NCBI GenBank assembly: GCA_018402305.1
Contig: JAGYJE010000010.1
Span: forward strand, 56,452 to 120,451
Direction of reading: 5' to 3'
DNA length: 64,000 nucleotides
Source of the DNA: Puniceicoccaceae bacterium
Lineage (GTDB): Bacteria; Verrucomicrobiota; Verrucomicrobiia; Opitutales; Coraliomargaritaceae
The notes beneath the pieces are model-generated. The model did no database searches and was not told the DNA's origin. It saw only the letters and a list, made by a program, of their open reading frames with translations. Shown here in pieces: positions 51,652 through 61,223 of this stretch. Each line of letters starts with the position of its first letter. Within the stretch, counting starts at the first letter, position 1. The position numbers and the translations under genes are program-made.

Positions 51652-53793
51652 TTGCTCTGCGTTGGACTCAAAGGTGTCATGCCCCCTTCTGCCCGACTAG
51701 TTTTGCCGCTGTTTTTACCCATCCTATCCCTCTCTTTTTTTGGAGGCTGTAGCGATACACCCAACGCGGAAAACGGAGAAGCCGCCTCAAACCGAAACGA
51801 AAAGCAGGCCTTTCCCTACTCCCATAATCCACAAAAGCTTGCACGGACCGGACCGGACGCCTGCGTGAACTGCCACGAGCAGGCGGTCCAGGACTGGAAA
51901 GAAAGCCACCACGCCAAAGCCAACCGGCCCGTTTCGGTCCTGCGGGACGCCGCTGCTTTCAACCCGACTCGGCAAATCACAGAATCCGGCGTCATCTATG
52001 AGATGGTTCAGGTCGGGGACGCCTTCAAACTCCGTGTCAAAAATGAAGGCGCGCCAACGGAAGAGTATGATCTCGTTGGCGTGATCGGCGAAACCCCAAT
52101 CCGCCAATACCTCGCGCACCTGCCCGGAAACCGCTTCCAAACAATCAGCGCAAGTTACGACGTAATTAACGATCAATGGGTCGATGTCTTTGCGGGGGAG
52201 GATCGAATGCCCGGCGAATGGGGCCACTGGGAGGGGCAAGGCATGAACTGGAACGCGAATTGCGCCTACTGCCACGTGACCGAGTATGAAAAAGCCTTCG
52301 ATTACGAGGCAAACACCTATCAGTCCACCTGGATACAGCAAGGCCTCGCCTGCGCAGAATGCCACACCGGGCTTGAAGCGCACATAACGGCGGCCCAGGC
52401 CGGGGATTTCACCAGCGGGCTAACCCGACTCGACCGGACCCAAACACAGGATAATTGTGTAACCTGCCACTCCCGCCGGGATCAACTCACGGCCGATGCC
52501 TTTTTGCCGGGCGATGCCTATCACGACCACTTTTCGCTCAGCCTTCCTGACCAGCCGGGCCTTTACTATGCCGACGGGCAAATTCTCGACGAGGTATTTG
52601 TTCATGCCTCCTTCGAGATGAGCCGTATGTCACACGCGGGGGTCACCTGCATGGACTGCCACAACCCGCACACCCTAAAGCCCATTCTGCCCGTTCAGAA
52701 CAACATGCTCTGCATGCGCTGCCACGACGGCGGAGTCATGGATGCACCGATCATCGAACCTGTTGAACACAGCTTTCACCCCGCAGGCAGCACCGGTAAC
52801 CAATGCATCGAATGCCACATGTCCGAGACAGTTTACATGCAAGTTGATTGGCGCGCTGATCATGGCTTCCATTCCCCGGACCCACTCATGACCAAAGAGC
52901 TCGGCATTCCCAACGCCTGTAACAAATGCCACCAGGATGAAACCGTCGATTGGGCGGTGGAGCATGCCGAAGCCTGGTATGGAGAAAGGCTAGAGCAAGG
53001 TCGCCAAAGGGCCCGCGCGAGGGCCATCAGCCAGGCCTATGCCAACGCGCCAGCAGCAATCCCGGCGCTGCTGGAGCTATCTAGAGAGGAGCTGATCCCA
53101 GCCTGGCAAGCCACCTACACGGGACTTCTTGCCAACTATCTGCCTCAGGCAAAGGCTGAAACGCACCTCCGGGCCATGTTGAACCACCCAAATGAACTTG
53201 TTCGCGAGCGCGCCACCGTCGGCATTGCCCGGATTGAGGATGCCGAACCCGCCATCGTGGATCAGCTTCAGGACGAAAGTCGCTCAGTGCGAATTGCCGC
53301 CAGTCGTGGAATGGAAATGCGCAATCAAGAAGTAGTCGATCCAGTAGCTGCCCGCGAATGGGCCGAGTATCTGGATTTTAATTCAGACCGCCCTCAGAGC
53401 TTATTCATCAAAGCCAACCACGCAAACCGCAACGAAAACTCAAAGCGGGATGTGCTCCAACACGTTCAACGCGCCATCGAACTCGACCGGGTAAACCCCG
53501 AGATGTATCACCAAGGCGCGATTCTCCTCAGCGGCGCAGGCTTGAATAAGGAAGCAAGAAAGCAACTTTTCGCCGGTTGGGAACTGGCCCCGAAGGACCC
53601 GCGTTTCCCCTATTCGCTAGGCCTTCTTGCCGCAGAGGCCAAGGACCTCCCAACCGCAGTTGGCTACCTCGAAGAGACCGTAGCCATGCAGCCCGATTTT
53701 TACCGCGCCTGGTATAACCTCTCCCTAGCCTACTCGCAGCTCGATCGGCCTGCAGACGCCCAGCGAGCAATGCAAAAGGCCCAGGGACAATAA
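51652..53793 (+). CDS. Lipoprotein-type multiheme (8 x CXXCH) cytochrome c with C-terminal HEAT/TPR-like region
   Basis: CVNCH, CAYCH, CAECH, CVTCH, CMDCH, CMRCH, CIECH, CNKCH; lipobox-like SFFGGC; TPR-like C-terminus. Confidence 0.92.
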   Translation: MLCVGLKGVMPPSARLVLPLFLPILSLSFFGGCSDTPNAENGEAASNRNEKQAFPYSHNPQKLARTGPDACVNCHEQAVQDWKESHHAKANRPVSVLRDAAAFNPTRQITESGVIYEMVQVGDAFKLRVKNEGAPTEEYDLVGVIGETPIRQYLAHLPGNRFQTISASYDVINDQWVDVFAGEDRMPGEWGHWEGQGMNWNANCAYCHVTEYEKAFDYEANTYQSTWIQQGLACAECHTGLEAHITAAQAGDFTSGLTRLDRTQTQDNCVTCHSRRDQLTADAFLPGDAYHDHFSLSLPDQPGLYYADGQILDEVFVHASFEMSRMSHAGVTCMDCHNPHTLKPILPVQNNMLCMRCHDGGVMDAPIIEPVEHSFHPAGSTGNQCIECHMSETVYMQVDWRADHGFHSPDPLMTKELGIPNACNKCHQDETVDWAVEHAEAWYGERLEQGRQRARARAISQAYANAPAAIPALLELSREELIPAWQATYTGLLANYLPQAKAETHLRAMLNHPNELVRERATVGIARIEDAEPAIVDQLQDESRSVRIAASRGMEMRNQEVVDPVAAREWAEYLDFNSDRPQSLFIKANHANRNENSKRDVLQHVQRAIELDRVNPEMYHQGAILLSGAGLNKEARKQLFAGWELAPKDPRFPYSLGLLAAEAKDLPTAVGYLEETVAMQPDFYRAWYNLSLAYSQLDRPADAQRAMQKAQGQ

Positions 53794-53839
53794 TCTGCAA
53801 AATCAGAAATACCCCCCTGTAAAGGATAAGACCTTAAAT

Positions 53840-55148
53840 CACTGGTGTCCAGTTAAGGACGGTTTTTTGTTTTGTAGGTTGTTCATGTTAAGCAGCTAAT
53901 GGCTCGAAGGGCGTGTCCTGCATTTGAACGGGCTGGCAGGTTTTCGTCAGTTTCATTCTCAATAAGGGATGAACACTGGACGTCTCGTATTTACACAAGT
54001 CAGCGATGTGCTGGATCCAAAGCAACTGACGCGTTGCGTCGAGAGCTACCCTATGCCCCGAGCCAGCAGAGGGATGCCTGCCCGCGACCAGTTCCTCGCG
54101 ATGGCTTTCGCCCAAATCACCTTCCGCGAGAGTTTGAGGGATATTGAAGCTTGCTTGCGCTACTGTCCGCAGAGGTACGCGATGGGTATCCGTGGCAACA
54201 TTACCCGAACCAATCTGGCTTATGCGAACGAGTTCCGCGATTGGCGTGTCTATGAAGCTCTCGGACAGATTCTCATTCGCAAAGCCCGTAAACTCTATGC
54301 GGATGACTCCAACGGGCTCGATCTTGAAGAGATGGTCTATGCCGTTGATTCCACGACAATCGACCTGTGCCTTTCCATGTTCCCGTGGGCGCACTTCCGG
54401 AAAACCAAGGCCGCGATTAAATTGCATACCCAAATCGATCTGTCCGGCCCCATCCCAGTATTCATCAGTATTACCGATGGTTCCGTCCACGACGTTCATT
54501 TTCTCGACCAAATCGTCATCGAACCCGGCAGCATCTACGTTGTCGACCGAGGCTATCTCGATTTCGCACGTCTCTATCGTATTGAGCAGGAAAGGGCATC
54601 CTTTGTTATACGTGCAAAAAGCAACACCAAGTTCAGCGTCCAGAAGTCCCGGACCGTCGATAAAACCACCGGGCTGCGATGCGACCAAACCATCCGCCTG
54701 AGCACATGGAAGGGGAAGCGCGATTACCCCAAGCCGCTCCGGCGTATCAGCTATGTCGATCCCCAAAGCGGCAAGAGGCTGGTCTTCCTCACAAACAACT
54801 TCGAACTGTCCGCCATATCCATTGCAGCCATTTATAAAAGCAGGTGGCAGATCGAACTCTTCTTCAAATGGATCAAACAGAACCTCCGCATCAAAGCCTT
54901 TTTCGGCACCACTGAGAACGCAGTTCGCACCCAAATCTGGATTGCAATCTGCGTTTACCTGATGGTCGCCTGTCTCAATAAGATTCATGGAATCGACGAA
55001 AGTTTGAGCCGGATATTGCAAATTTTGAGCGTGAACGTTTTTCAGAAAGTCCCTATCAATCAACTGCTTACAGATTATACTTCCAAGGATGGCCATTTGC
55101 TGATTTCTAAGCAGTTGACTTTCAATGACCTTTAACTGGACGCTAGTG
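53840..55148 (+). mobile_element. IS4-type insertion sequence
   Basis: Imperfect terminal inverted repeats CACTGGTGTCCAGTTAAGG / CACTAGCGTCCAGTTAAAG bracket transposase ORF 53969-55135. Confidence 0.85.
53969..55135 (+). CDS. IS4-family transposase
   Basis: YAVDSTTIDLCLSMFPWAHFRKTKAAIKLHTQID, YVVDRGYLDF, YKSRWQIELFFKWIKQNLRIK (DDE plus YREK-like). Confidence 0.93.
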   Translation: MNTGRLVFTQVSDVLDPKQLTRCVESYPMPRASRGMPARDQFLAMAFAQITFRESLRDIEACLRYCPQRYAMGIRGNITRTNLAYANEFRDWRVYEALGQILIRKARKLYADDSNGLDLEEMVYAVDSTTIDLCLSMFPWAHFRKTKAAIKLHTQIDLSGPIPVFISITDGSVHDVHFLDQIVIEPGSIYVVDRGYLDFARLYRIEQERASFVIRAKSNTKFSVQKSRTVDKTTGLRCDQTIRLSTWKGKRDYPKPLRRISYVDPQSGKRLVFLTNNFELSAISIAAIYKSRWQIELFFKWIKQNLRIKAFFGTTENAVRTQIWIAICVYLMVACLNKIHGIDESLSRILQILSVNVFQKVPINQLLTDYTSKDGHLLISKQLTFNDL

Positions 55149-55243
55149 TACCAGGTTATAAAATTAATACTTGTGTGCAGATTGATTGTGCTCATTCAAA
55201 GCGACCGATGTGAAACAAGATCAAATGAAAGGCCGATAGCCTT

Positions 55244-55693
55244 TTACTCGGGACGAGTCGGATCGAAAACGCGAAGGCCCACGCGGTCGCCAAGTTCCCT
55301 CTGGCGTTTGTTAGAAGTAGCCAAATGCCGGAAGCCACTGCTCAACGCGACGGCCACGTGGAGCGTATCCAATGTCCGGCATCCGGTGATGGCTGAATAG
55401 GCTTGCGATAGCTCGTAAGTCTTCTTCCAGACCAATTCCCAGTCCGGCAGAATCAGCTGGAGGACGCCATTGCGCAGATCTTCGTCAATATCGCCAAGTG
55501 CCCGATTCGCCTGCTGGACGCTGCATTCCTTTCGAAAAGCTTTTAGGTGGAGGGCAGAAGCACACTCGCTTCTATGCAAGCTCAGAAAGGGAATCGCCTC
55601 TCCGGTGCGGGTCACGAGTGCACGAACGCGGGCCGACTCCAGCTCCTCTGTATAGATTTTGAGCAGCACTCCGGTGTCGTAATAAATGGTCAT
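55244..55693 (-). CDS. PIN-domain toxin (VapC-like)
   Basis: MTIYYDTGVLLKIYTEE...TLDTLHVAVALSSGFRHLATSNKRQRELG. Confidence 0.82.
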   Translation of the reverse strand: MTIYYDTGVLLKIYTEELESARVRALVTRTGEAIPFLSLHRSECASALHLKAFRKECSVQQANRALGDIDEDLRNGVLQLILPDWELVWKKTYELSQAYSAITGCRTLDTLHVAVALSSGFRHLATSNKRQRELGDRVGLRVFDPTRPE

Positions 55694-55932
55694 CGCTCGC
55701 CCCTTGAATCATCGACTAATGCCTGGGAGGAGGCCCCATTCCAGCGATCGCCCCAGGTCGCTCTTGCGCGCCCGGCAAAGTCCGGAAACGAAGGGCCTGA
55801 GGTTTCAATTGGCGGCACCAGCTCTGCGACGATTTTTTTATTGCGGGTAATCGCAATTCGGTCACCGGGGCCCATCGAGCGAAGTATTTTTGAAAGGTTA
55901 TGTTGAGCTTCCATGATTTTAACCGTTTTCAT
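55690..55932 (-). CDS. Phd/YefM-type antitoxin (start refined from 56028)
   Basis: MKTVKIMEAQHNLSKILRSMGPGDRIAITRNKKIVAELVP, overlapping the PIN toxin start. Confidence 0.82.
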   Translation of the reverse strand: MKTVKIMEAQHNLSKILRSMGPGDRIAITRNKKIVAELVPPIETSGPSFPDFAGRARATWGDRWNGASSQALVDDSRGER

Positions 55933-56052
55933 AACGCATAGAATTAACGCATAAAGAGGGGGCGTCAAGCATTGCCTGCAGGTATTTATAAGCAGGAATA
56001 TTTGTATTGGAATTTTAGGGACATCCATTCATTGTGGGCAAAGGTGAGCGGT

Positions 56053-56078
56053 GCGCGGGCTGGAAGCCCCCGCTCCGG
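56053..56078. repeat. 26-bp REP-like hairpin GCGCGGGCTGGAAGCCCCCGCTCCGG, copy 1
   Basis: Exact copies at 57884 and 57970. Confidence 0.9.
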
Positions 56079-56153
56079 AGGGTTGAAAGCTACTGGGCTA
56101 TTTCTTGGCTCGAACGAACCATGAATAAGCGGATAATATTCCTTGTGCTCCCA

Positions 56154-56436
56154 GGTAGCGAACCCGCGCGAGCGGGGTCGACTGCCTGAACGGCCGGTGA
56201 TGTTTGAACGTCCCTTACGTCGACCCGGCTGGCGCCGCGTCGCTACGTGGAGCTGGAATTTATCCGGGGTCGACTGCCTGAACGGCCGGTGATGTTTGAA
56301 CGTCCCCTACGTCGACCCGGCTGGCGCCGCGTCGCTACGTGGAGCTGGAATTTATCCGGGGTCGACTGCCTGAACGGCCGGTGATGTTTGAACGTCCCCT
56401 ACGTCGACCCGGCTGGCGTCGCGTCGCTACGTGGCT
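56154..56436. repeat. 92-bp tandem repeat, 3 copies, related to the 61217 array
   Basis: GGGGTCGACTGCCTGAACGGCCGGTG anchors at about 56174, 56266, 56358; unit is an imperfect inverted repeat GTAGCGA...GTCGAC...GTCGAC...TCGCTAC. Confidence 0.92.
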
Positions 56437-56920
56437 TGTGGCCCGGGCACAGAATCTTAACAATGTGGTGATTGCGGATTCACCGAGTCCGGTAAAGATT
56501 GCGGCAATGGTTGGATCGATTCCATTCACTCGAAAGTTCGCGGTGTGGCTCGACGCTTCGCTGGTCCCGGCTCCACCGCAATCAGTGCGCGCCTTTGCTT
56601 TTGGATTGAGTCAGCGAGAGCTGTCCTTCGTGGTCGAGCTGATCGGCACGGAGGAATTTCAAAAGGAAGGCACCCGTTGGATTTGGTCAGAGTTGTGGAC
56701 GCCCGACGTAGCGAAGTTGATTATACCCTCAAAAATCTCCTGTGACCAACTTTCTGAGTGTATCAGGCAAGTGCGCACAGCAATCCGGCACTACTTGGCT
56801 CACGGGACATACGCTTCCCGCTTGAAAAAGGCAGAGGGGATCGCCATTGAAGCTTTGGGGCATAGTTACGATCTGCTCTGGGCCCGGGATGAACCAGAGC
56901 GGCAAGCTCTGCTTGGATAG
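56339..56920 (+). CDS. Hypothetical protein whose N-terminus is encoded by the 92-bp repeat; probably a 5'-truncated or rebuilt gene
   Basis: MELEFIRGRLPERPVMFERPLRRPGWRRVATW comes from the repeat; ARAQNLNNVVIADSPSPVKIAAMVG... onward looks like ordinary coding sequence. Confidence 0.5.
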   Translation: MELEFIRGRLPERPVMFERPLRRPGWRRVATWLVARAQNLNNVVIADSPSPVKIAAMVGSIPFTRKFAVWLDASLVPAPPQSVRAFAFGLSQRELSFVVELIGTEEFQKEGTRWIWSELWTPDVAKLIIPSKISCDQLSECIRQVRTAIRHYLAHGTYASRLKKAEGIAIEALGHSYDLLWARDEPERQALLG

Positions 56921-56934
56921 AAGCGTTTAAACCC

Positions 56935-57684
56935 TCAGGAATTCCTGCTGAAGTATCCATTGTAAATGCCGACTCCGATTTCAACGGATTCGGTAAGCAA
57001 AACAGAGCGCCCGGTTGTTGCCGCAGTGATGTCAGTTCGGGTCGGCAGATAGACACCGCGAAAGGCCTCGTATCCCGAGAATTTGGTGAGAATGGTATCC
57101 GCGGGCGTTTGCACCTCGTGAGCCACGGTTCGGTAGCTGTTGACGTCCATGTAGAAACGGTGTCGCGTTTCGCTGTTCCCGTCATCCCATTCAAGAATGT
57201 AAACAGTCTGTTCTTCAAATAGGCTGCGGCCCAGCAATTTGAGGGGTTCATTGGATCGCCACAGTTGGAGTAGCTTTGGAAGCACACCGGCGTCGCTCAG
57301 GAGCCCCGCAGCTTCTGTCGGGTCCAGTTCGGTTTTAACCGTCTCCTTCGCCCCGGCGCGGCGTGTGGCAGTCCAGCCCGTTTTGCCATCGTGGGCGCGA
57401 ATGATTTGTACATACTCGCCCTCAGTGCCGGGTATCGGCAAGGTAACCGTCGCACGGATTTTATTCGGACGCTTTTTAACGATAACAATCTCAGCGGATT
57501 GCCCATCCCGCTCAACCGTGCCCAGTAGCCGGATGCTTTCGACGCGGCTCCAGTTGAGAAGCCCGCCCATTGCCTCGGTATGTCGTGTCATCAGTGCGCT
57601 TAATGACGGTGTGCTCTCGGCACGGCTGTGTGCCGATGAGAACAGGTAAACGAGGAGGGCGAAGACGGGAACCACGAATTTCAT
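56935..57684 (-). CDS. Exported LolA/outer-membrane lipoprotein-sorting-like protein (start refined from 57738)
   Basis: MKFVVPVFALLVYLFSSAHSRAE signal; VKKRPNKIRATVTLPIPG...RFYMDVNSYRTVAHEV...YEAFRGVYLPTRTDI. Confidence 0.6.
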   Translation of the reverse strand: MKFVVPVFALLVYLFSSAHSRAESTPSLSALMTRHTEAMGGLLNWSRVESIRLLGTVERDGQSAEIVIVKKRPNKIRATVTLPIPGTEGEYVQIIRAHDGKTGWTATRRAGAKETVKTELDPTEAAGLLSDAGVLPKLLQLWRSNEPLKLLGRSLFEEQTVYILEWDDGNSETRHRFYMDVNSYRTVAHEVQTPADTILTKFSGYEAFRGVYLPTRTDITAATTGRSVLLTESVEIGVGIYNGYFSRNS

Positions 57685-57837
57685 CGGGGCATTATAACCT
57701 AAACCACCCCCTGACGGCAAAGAACAGTCATGTGACAAATGTTAAGGTTACGCGACATCCAGGGAATCGAGGTCGGCAGGGTAACAAGAAAGGAGCGAGG
57801 CGGATCCGATTGCCGTGACTAACATCGCAAATGGCTC

Positions 57838-57995
57838 GGAGGTGCTCTCGGACAGCCATTGATCGACTATTCAGGCAAGTGCTGCGCGGGCTGGAAGCCC
57901 CCGCTCCGGAGGAGGAGGTGCTCGGAGGTGCTCCCGGACAGCCATTGATCGACTATTCTGGCAAGTACTGCGCGGGCTGGAAGCCCCCGCTCCGG
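57838..57995. repeat. 86-bp tandem repeat x2, each ending in the 26-bp REP-like hairpin
   Basis: cggacagccattgatcgactattc(a/t)ggcaagt(g/a)ctgcgcgggctggaagcccccgctccgg at 57849 and 57935. Confidence 0.92.
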
Positions 57996-58085
57996 GATGC
58001 TTGAAAAACATTGGGCGCAGCCTAAATCGCTGATTTACCGTATACGCCCTTGACGTCATATGCGATTACATGCATATTCATCGTT

Positions 58086-58472
58086 ATGAATACAATAAGC
58101 GTCTATAAGTGCCTGTGCGATTACCAGCGCCTGCGCATTCTCAATCTTCTGCGGGCGGGGCCGCTTTGCGTATGTCACATCATGGAGATTCTGGGAGCTG
58201 ATCAGGTCAAGACATCGAAGCAGCTGCGTTATATGCGGGAGCTCGGGATGGTGTCGGCTCAGCGGGAGGCGCAGTGGATGGTTTACCGGTTGGCCGAGCC
58301 GGCGCATCCGCTTCTAACGGAAAACCTAAAGTGCCTGCAAGACTGCGTGAGGGAGGAGATCGGCTTTAGCGAGGACTTGGTCAAACGCGACCGGCTACTT
58401 GCGCGTCTTGAAGCAACGGATTGCGGCCCATCCATCGGCGCGATCGAACACCACAGCCACTTACAGCAATGA
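58086..58472 (+). CDS. arsR: ArsR-family regulator (start refined from 58050)
   Basis: [73 protein letters not shown] metal-site-like motif. Confidence 0.93.
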   Translation: MNTISVYKCLCDYQRLRILNLLRAGPLCVCHIMEILGADQVKTSKQLRYMRELGMVSAQREAQWMVYRLAEPAHPLLTENLKCLQDCVREEIGFSEDLVKRDRLLARLEATDCGPSIGAIEHHSHLQQ

Positions 58473-58909
58473 AACGGAAAATTTTGATTCTCTGCACCGG
58501 CAATTCCTGTCGCAGCCACATGGCCGAAGGAATTCTACGCGCGGCCGCCGGCGACCTTTTCGAAGTCTTCAGTGCGGGCTCCAAGCCGAAAGGCGAGGTG
58601 CACCCCTTGGCAATCGTGGCTCTGAAAGAAATCGGCATTGACGCCTCGGGCCACAAGTCGGAACACCTCGACCTCTATTTGAATGCCGGTATCCACACCG
58701 TGGTAACAGTTTGCGGAAACGCCGATCAGGCCTGTCCGACCTTTCCCGGGCAGGTCGCCCGCTACCACTGGGGCTTTGAGGACCCGCCGCATGCACGGCG
58801 TGAGGGAGAGAGCGAGCTGGACGCCTTCCGGCGCATTCGCGACGAAATAAAATTAGTCTTTGAGGCCTACGCCGCGGGCTACCGCGAGGCGCTTGCCGGA
58901 ACCGTATAA
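58469..58909 (+). CDS. arsC: Arsenate reductase, low-molecular-weight phosphatase type
   Basis: [24 protein letters not shown] overlap with arsR. Confidence 0.93.
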   Translation: MKRKILILCTGNSCRSHMAEGILRAAAGDLFEVFSAGSKPKGEVHPLAIVALKEIGIDASGHKSEHLDLYLNAGIHTVVTVCGNADQACPTFPGQVARYHWGFEDPPHARREGESELDAFRRIRDEIKLVFEAYAAGYREALAGTV

Positions 58910-58933
58910 ACAAGAAGCAACGAGGAATCGAAT

Positions 58934-59110
58934 ATGAGCAAAACTGAGACAGAGGCAGCGAAGCCAAGCCAATCTGAAGAAAAGCAGCCCGGACTATTTG
59001 GGCGAATCTTCAGAAAGCTGGATGACTCCATGAAGCAGAAGGCGGACGCAAAATCCCAGCAGAGCTGTTGCGGTGGTGACAGCAATGGTAAGGGCGGCAA
59101 ATGCTGCTAG
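58934..59110 (+). CDS. Unlisted 58-aa Cys-rich small protein in ars operon
   Basis: ATG 58934 to TAG 59110; [58 protein letters not shown]; overlaps permease start (59101) by 10 nt; below the track's length cutoff. Confidence 0.75.
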   Translation: MSKTETEAAKPSQSEEKQPGLFGRIFRKLDDSMKQKADAKSQQSCCGGDSNGKGGKCC

Positions 59111-60087
59111 AAATTACGGATCTACTGATCTACGACTGGCTTGGACTGGACGCGTCGACTCGATTTGGCGCGGCGGTTCATTTTTTTGTCTACGACACGG
59201 TTAAGATCTTCCTGCTGCTGGCGGTGATGATTTTTGCGATCGGGGTCATTCGAACCTGGCTGCCCGAAGACCGGCTGCGGCACTGGATGAGCCGTGGCGG
59301 GATTGCCGGAAACTTCGTGGCCGCGCTTTTTGGGGCGATCACCCCGTTTTGCTCCTGTTCTTCGATACCCATATTTATAAGTCTGCTCAAGGCCGGGGTG
59401 CCGCTGGGGGTGACGTTTTCCTTCCTCATCGCCTCACCCATCATCAACGAGTATCTGGTCATCTTAATGGCCGGCGAGTTTGGTGTGCCGATCACGGTCG
59501 CCTATGTTTCAAGCGGCTTGTTGATTGGCACAATGGGGGGAGCGGTGCTGGGACACCTGCGGCTGGAGCGTTTTCTCGAGCAGGATATCCTCACGTCCGC
59601 CAACGAGCAGACGGAAGTGATCGATCACAATTGGAGAACGCGCTTGCGATTTGGTTGGGCGGAGGCCACTGGCGTCATCCGCCAGATCTGGCTTTGGGTG
59701 CTGGTCGGCGTGGGGATCGGCGCATTTATTCACAATTACGTGCCGCAGGATGCCATCCACAGCCTGATGGCGGCGACCGGTATCTTCTCGGTGCCCATCG
59801 CCACGGTTCTTGGCGTGCCGATGTATGGGAGTTGCGCGGCGATTGTGCCGATCGCGGTGGTACTCTTTGAGAAGGGGATTCCTCTTGGGACGGCACTTGC
59901 TTTCATGATGGCTATGGCAGCCCTGAGCCTGCCTGAAGCGATCATGCTCCGCCGGGTGATGCGGCTTGGTTTGATCGCGATTTATTTCGGGATCACCACC
60001 CTGGCGATTATTTTTACCGGTTACTTCCTCAATGTATTGGGGGCATTCTTAGTGAACGGATCCGGTTCCATTTCCTTAGGTTCCTGA
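59101..60087 (+). CDS. ArsP/SO_0444-like permease (DUF318 type)
   Basis: [57 protein letters not shown]. Confidence 0.88.
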   Translation: MLLEITDLLIYDWLGLDASTRFGAAVHFFVYDTVKIFLLLAVMIFAIGVIRTWLPEDRLRHWMSRGGIAGNFVAALFGAITPFCSCSSIPIFISLLKAGVPLGVTFSFLIASPIINEYLVILMAGEFGVPITVAYVSSGLLIGTMGGAVLGHLRLERFLEQDILTSANEQTEVIDHNWRTRLRFGWAEATGVIRQIWLWVLVGVGIGAFIHNYVPQDAIHSLMAATGIFSVPIATVLGVPMYGSCAAIVPIAVVLFEKGIPLGTALAFMMAMAALSLPEAIMLRRVMRLGLIAIYFGITTLAIIFTGYFLNVLGAFLVNGSGSISLGS

Positions 60088-60155
60088 AAAAGTCTGAATC
60101 GAAATCGTGAAACCGTTTTAAGAAGCTTTCAAAAAATTTAAAAACACTCCGAAAC

Positions 60156-61223
60156 ATGAAAAAAAACGAAGCAAGTGGAATTAGTTTCTTTGAAAAAAAC
60201 CTGACGATCTGGGTCGCGCTCTGCATGGTGGCGGGTGTGCTGATTGGTCGATTCCTGCCTGGAATACCGGACCTTCTGAGTCAATTTGAAGTGGCCCGGG
60301 TCTCCATACCGATCGCCTTGCTCATCTGGCTGATGATCTACCCCATGATGATGAAGGTGGACTTCACCAGCTTGAAAAACGTTCGCCGAGAACCACGCGG
60401 GCTTTATGTGACCTGGTTCGTCAATTGGTTGGTCAAGCCGTTTTCCATGTTCGGCATCGCTGCGCTTTTTTTCTACGTCGTTTTCAAAGCCTTCATCCCC
60501 GCGGAATTGGCCAAGGATTATCTGGCGGGTGCGGTTATTTTGGGGGCGGCGCCCTGCACGGCCATGGTTTTCGTCTGGAGCCACCTGATCCGTGGGAATC
60601 CGGCCTATACCGTGGTTCAGGTCGCGAGCAATGATTTGATCATACTGGTCGCTTTTGTACCGATTGTGGTCTTTTTGCTGGGCATCGGAGGGGTGAGTAT
60701 TCCCTGGGATACGCTTTTTCTTTCCGTAGTGCTCTTTGTTGTAATTCCTTTGGCGGGGGGTATTTGGACACGTCGGGCGGTGATCCAGCGAAGCGGGGAA
60801 GCTTATTTCCATGAGCGATTTATCAAAAAGTTTGATAATACAACCATCGTGGGCCTCCTGCTGACGCTCGTTTTGATTTTCTCGTTTCAGGGAGACGTCA
60901 TTTTATCGAATCCGTTTCACATCGTGCTGATCGCAATCCCGTTGATTTTGCAGACAGTGCTGATCTTTTTTATGACCTATTTTATGGCAAGGAAACTCCG
61001 GCTTTGTCATGACGTGGCCGCTCCGGCCGGGATGATCGGGGCGTCCAATTTCTTCGAGCTGGCCGTCGCAGTGGCGATTACGATGTTTGGGGCCTCGTCG
61101 CCGGTGGTCTTGGTCACGATTGTAGGTGTGCTCGTGGAGGTCCCAATCATGCTGGCGCTGGTGAAATTTGCCAATAAGACGCGGCACTGGTTTCCAGAGC
61201 GGGGATGGGTTGATCCGGGGTAG
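60156..61223 (+). CDS. acr3: ACR3-family arsenite efflux transporter
   Basis: YPMMMKVDFTSLKNV, GAAPCTAMVFVWSHLIRGNPAYTVVQVASNDLIIL, HDVAAPAGMIGASNFFELAVAVAI. Confidence 0.95.
   Translation: MKKNEASGISFFEKNLTIWVALCMVAGVLIGRFLPGIPDLLSQFEVARVSIPIALLIWLMIYPMMMKVDFTSLKNVRREPRGLYVTWFVNWLVKPFSMFGIAALFFYVVFKAFIPAELAKDYLAGAVILGAAPCTAMVFVWSHLIRGNPAYTVVQVASNDLIILVAFVPIVVFLLGIGGVSIPWDTLFLSVVLFVVIPLAGGIWTRRAVIQRSGEAYFHERFIKKFDNTTIVGLLLTLVLIFSFQGDVILSNPFHIVLIAIPLILQTVLIFFMTYFMARKLRLCHDVAAPAGMIGASNFFELAVAVAITMFGASSPVVLVTIVGVLVEVPIMLALVKFANKTRHWFPERGWVDPG

Noticed and set aside
53820-55170. Target-site duplication for the IS4 element
   Set aside because: No convincing direct repeat flanks the inverted repeats by eye.
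53888-55195. 435-aa minus-strand ORF opposite the IS4 transposase
   Set aside because: Spans the inverted repeats and is antisense to an intact DDE transposase.
57871-58059. 62-aa minus ORF across the 86-bp repeats
   Set aside because: Product is just translated REP hairpins; no coding signature.
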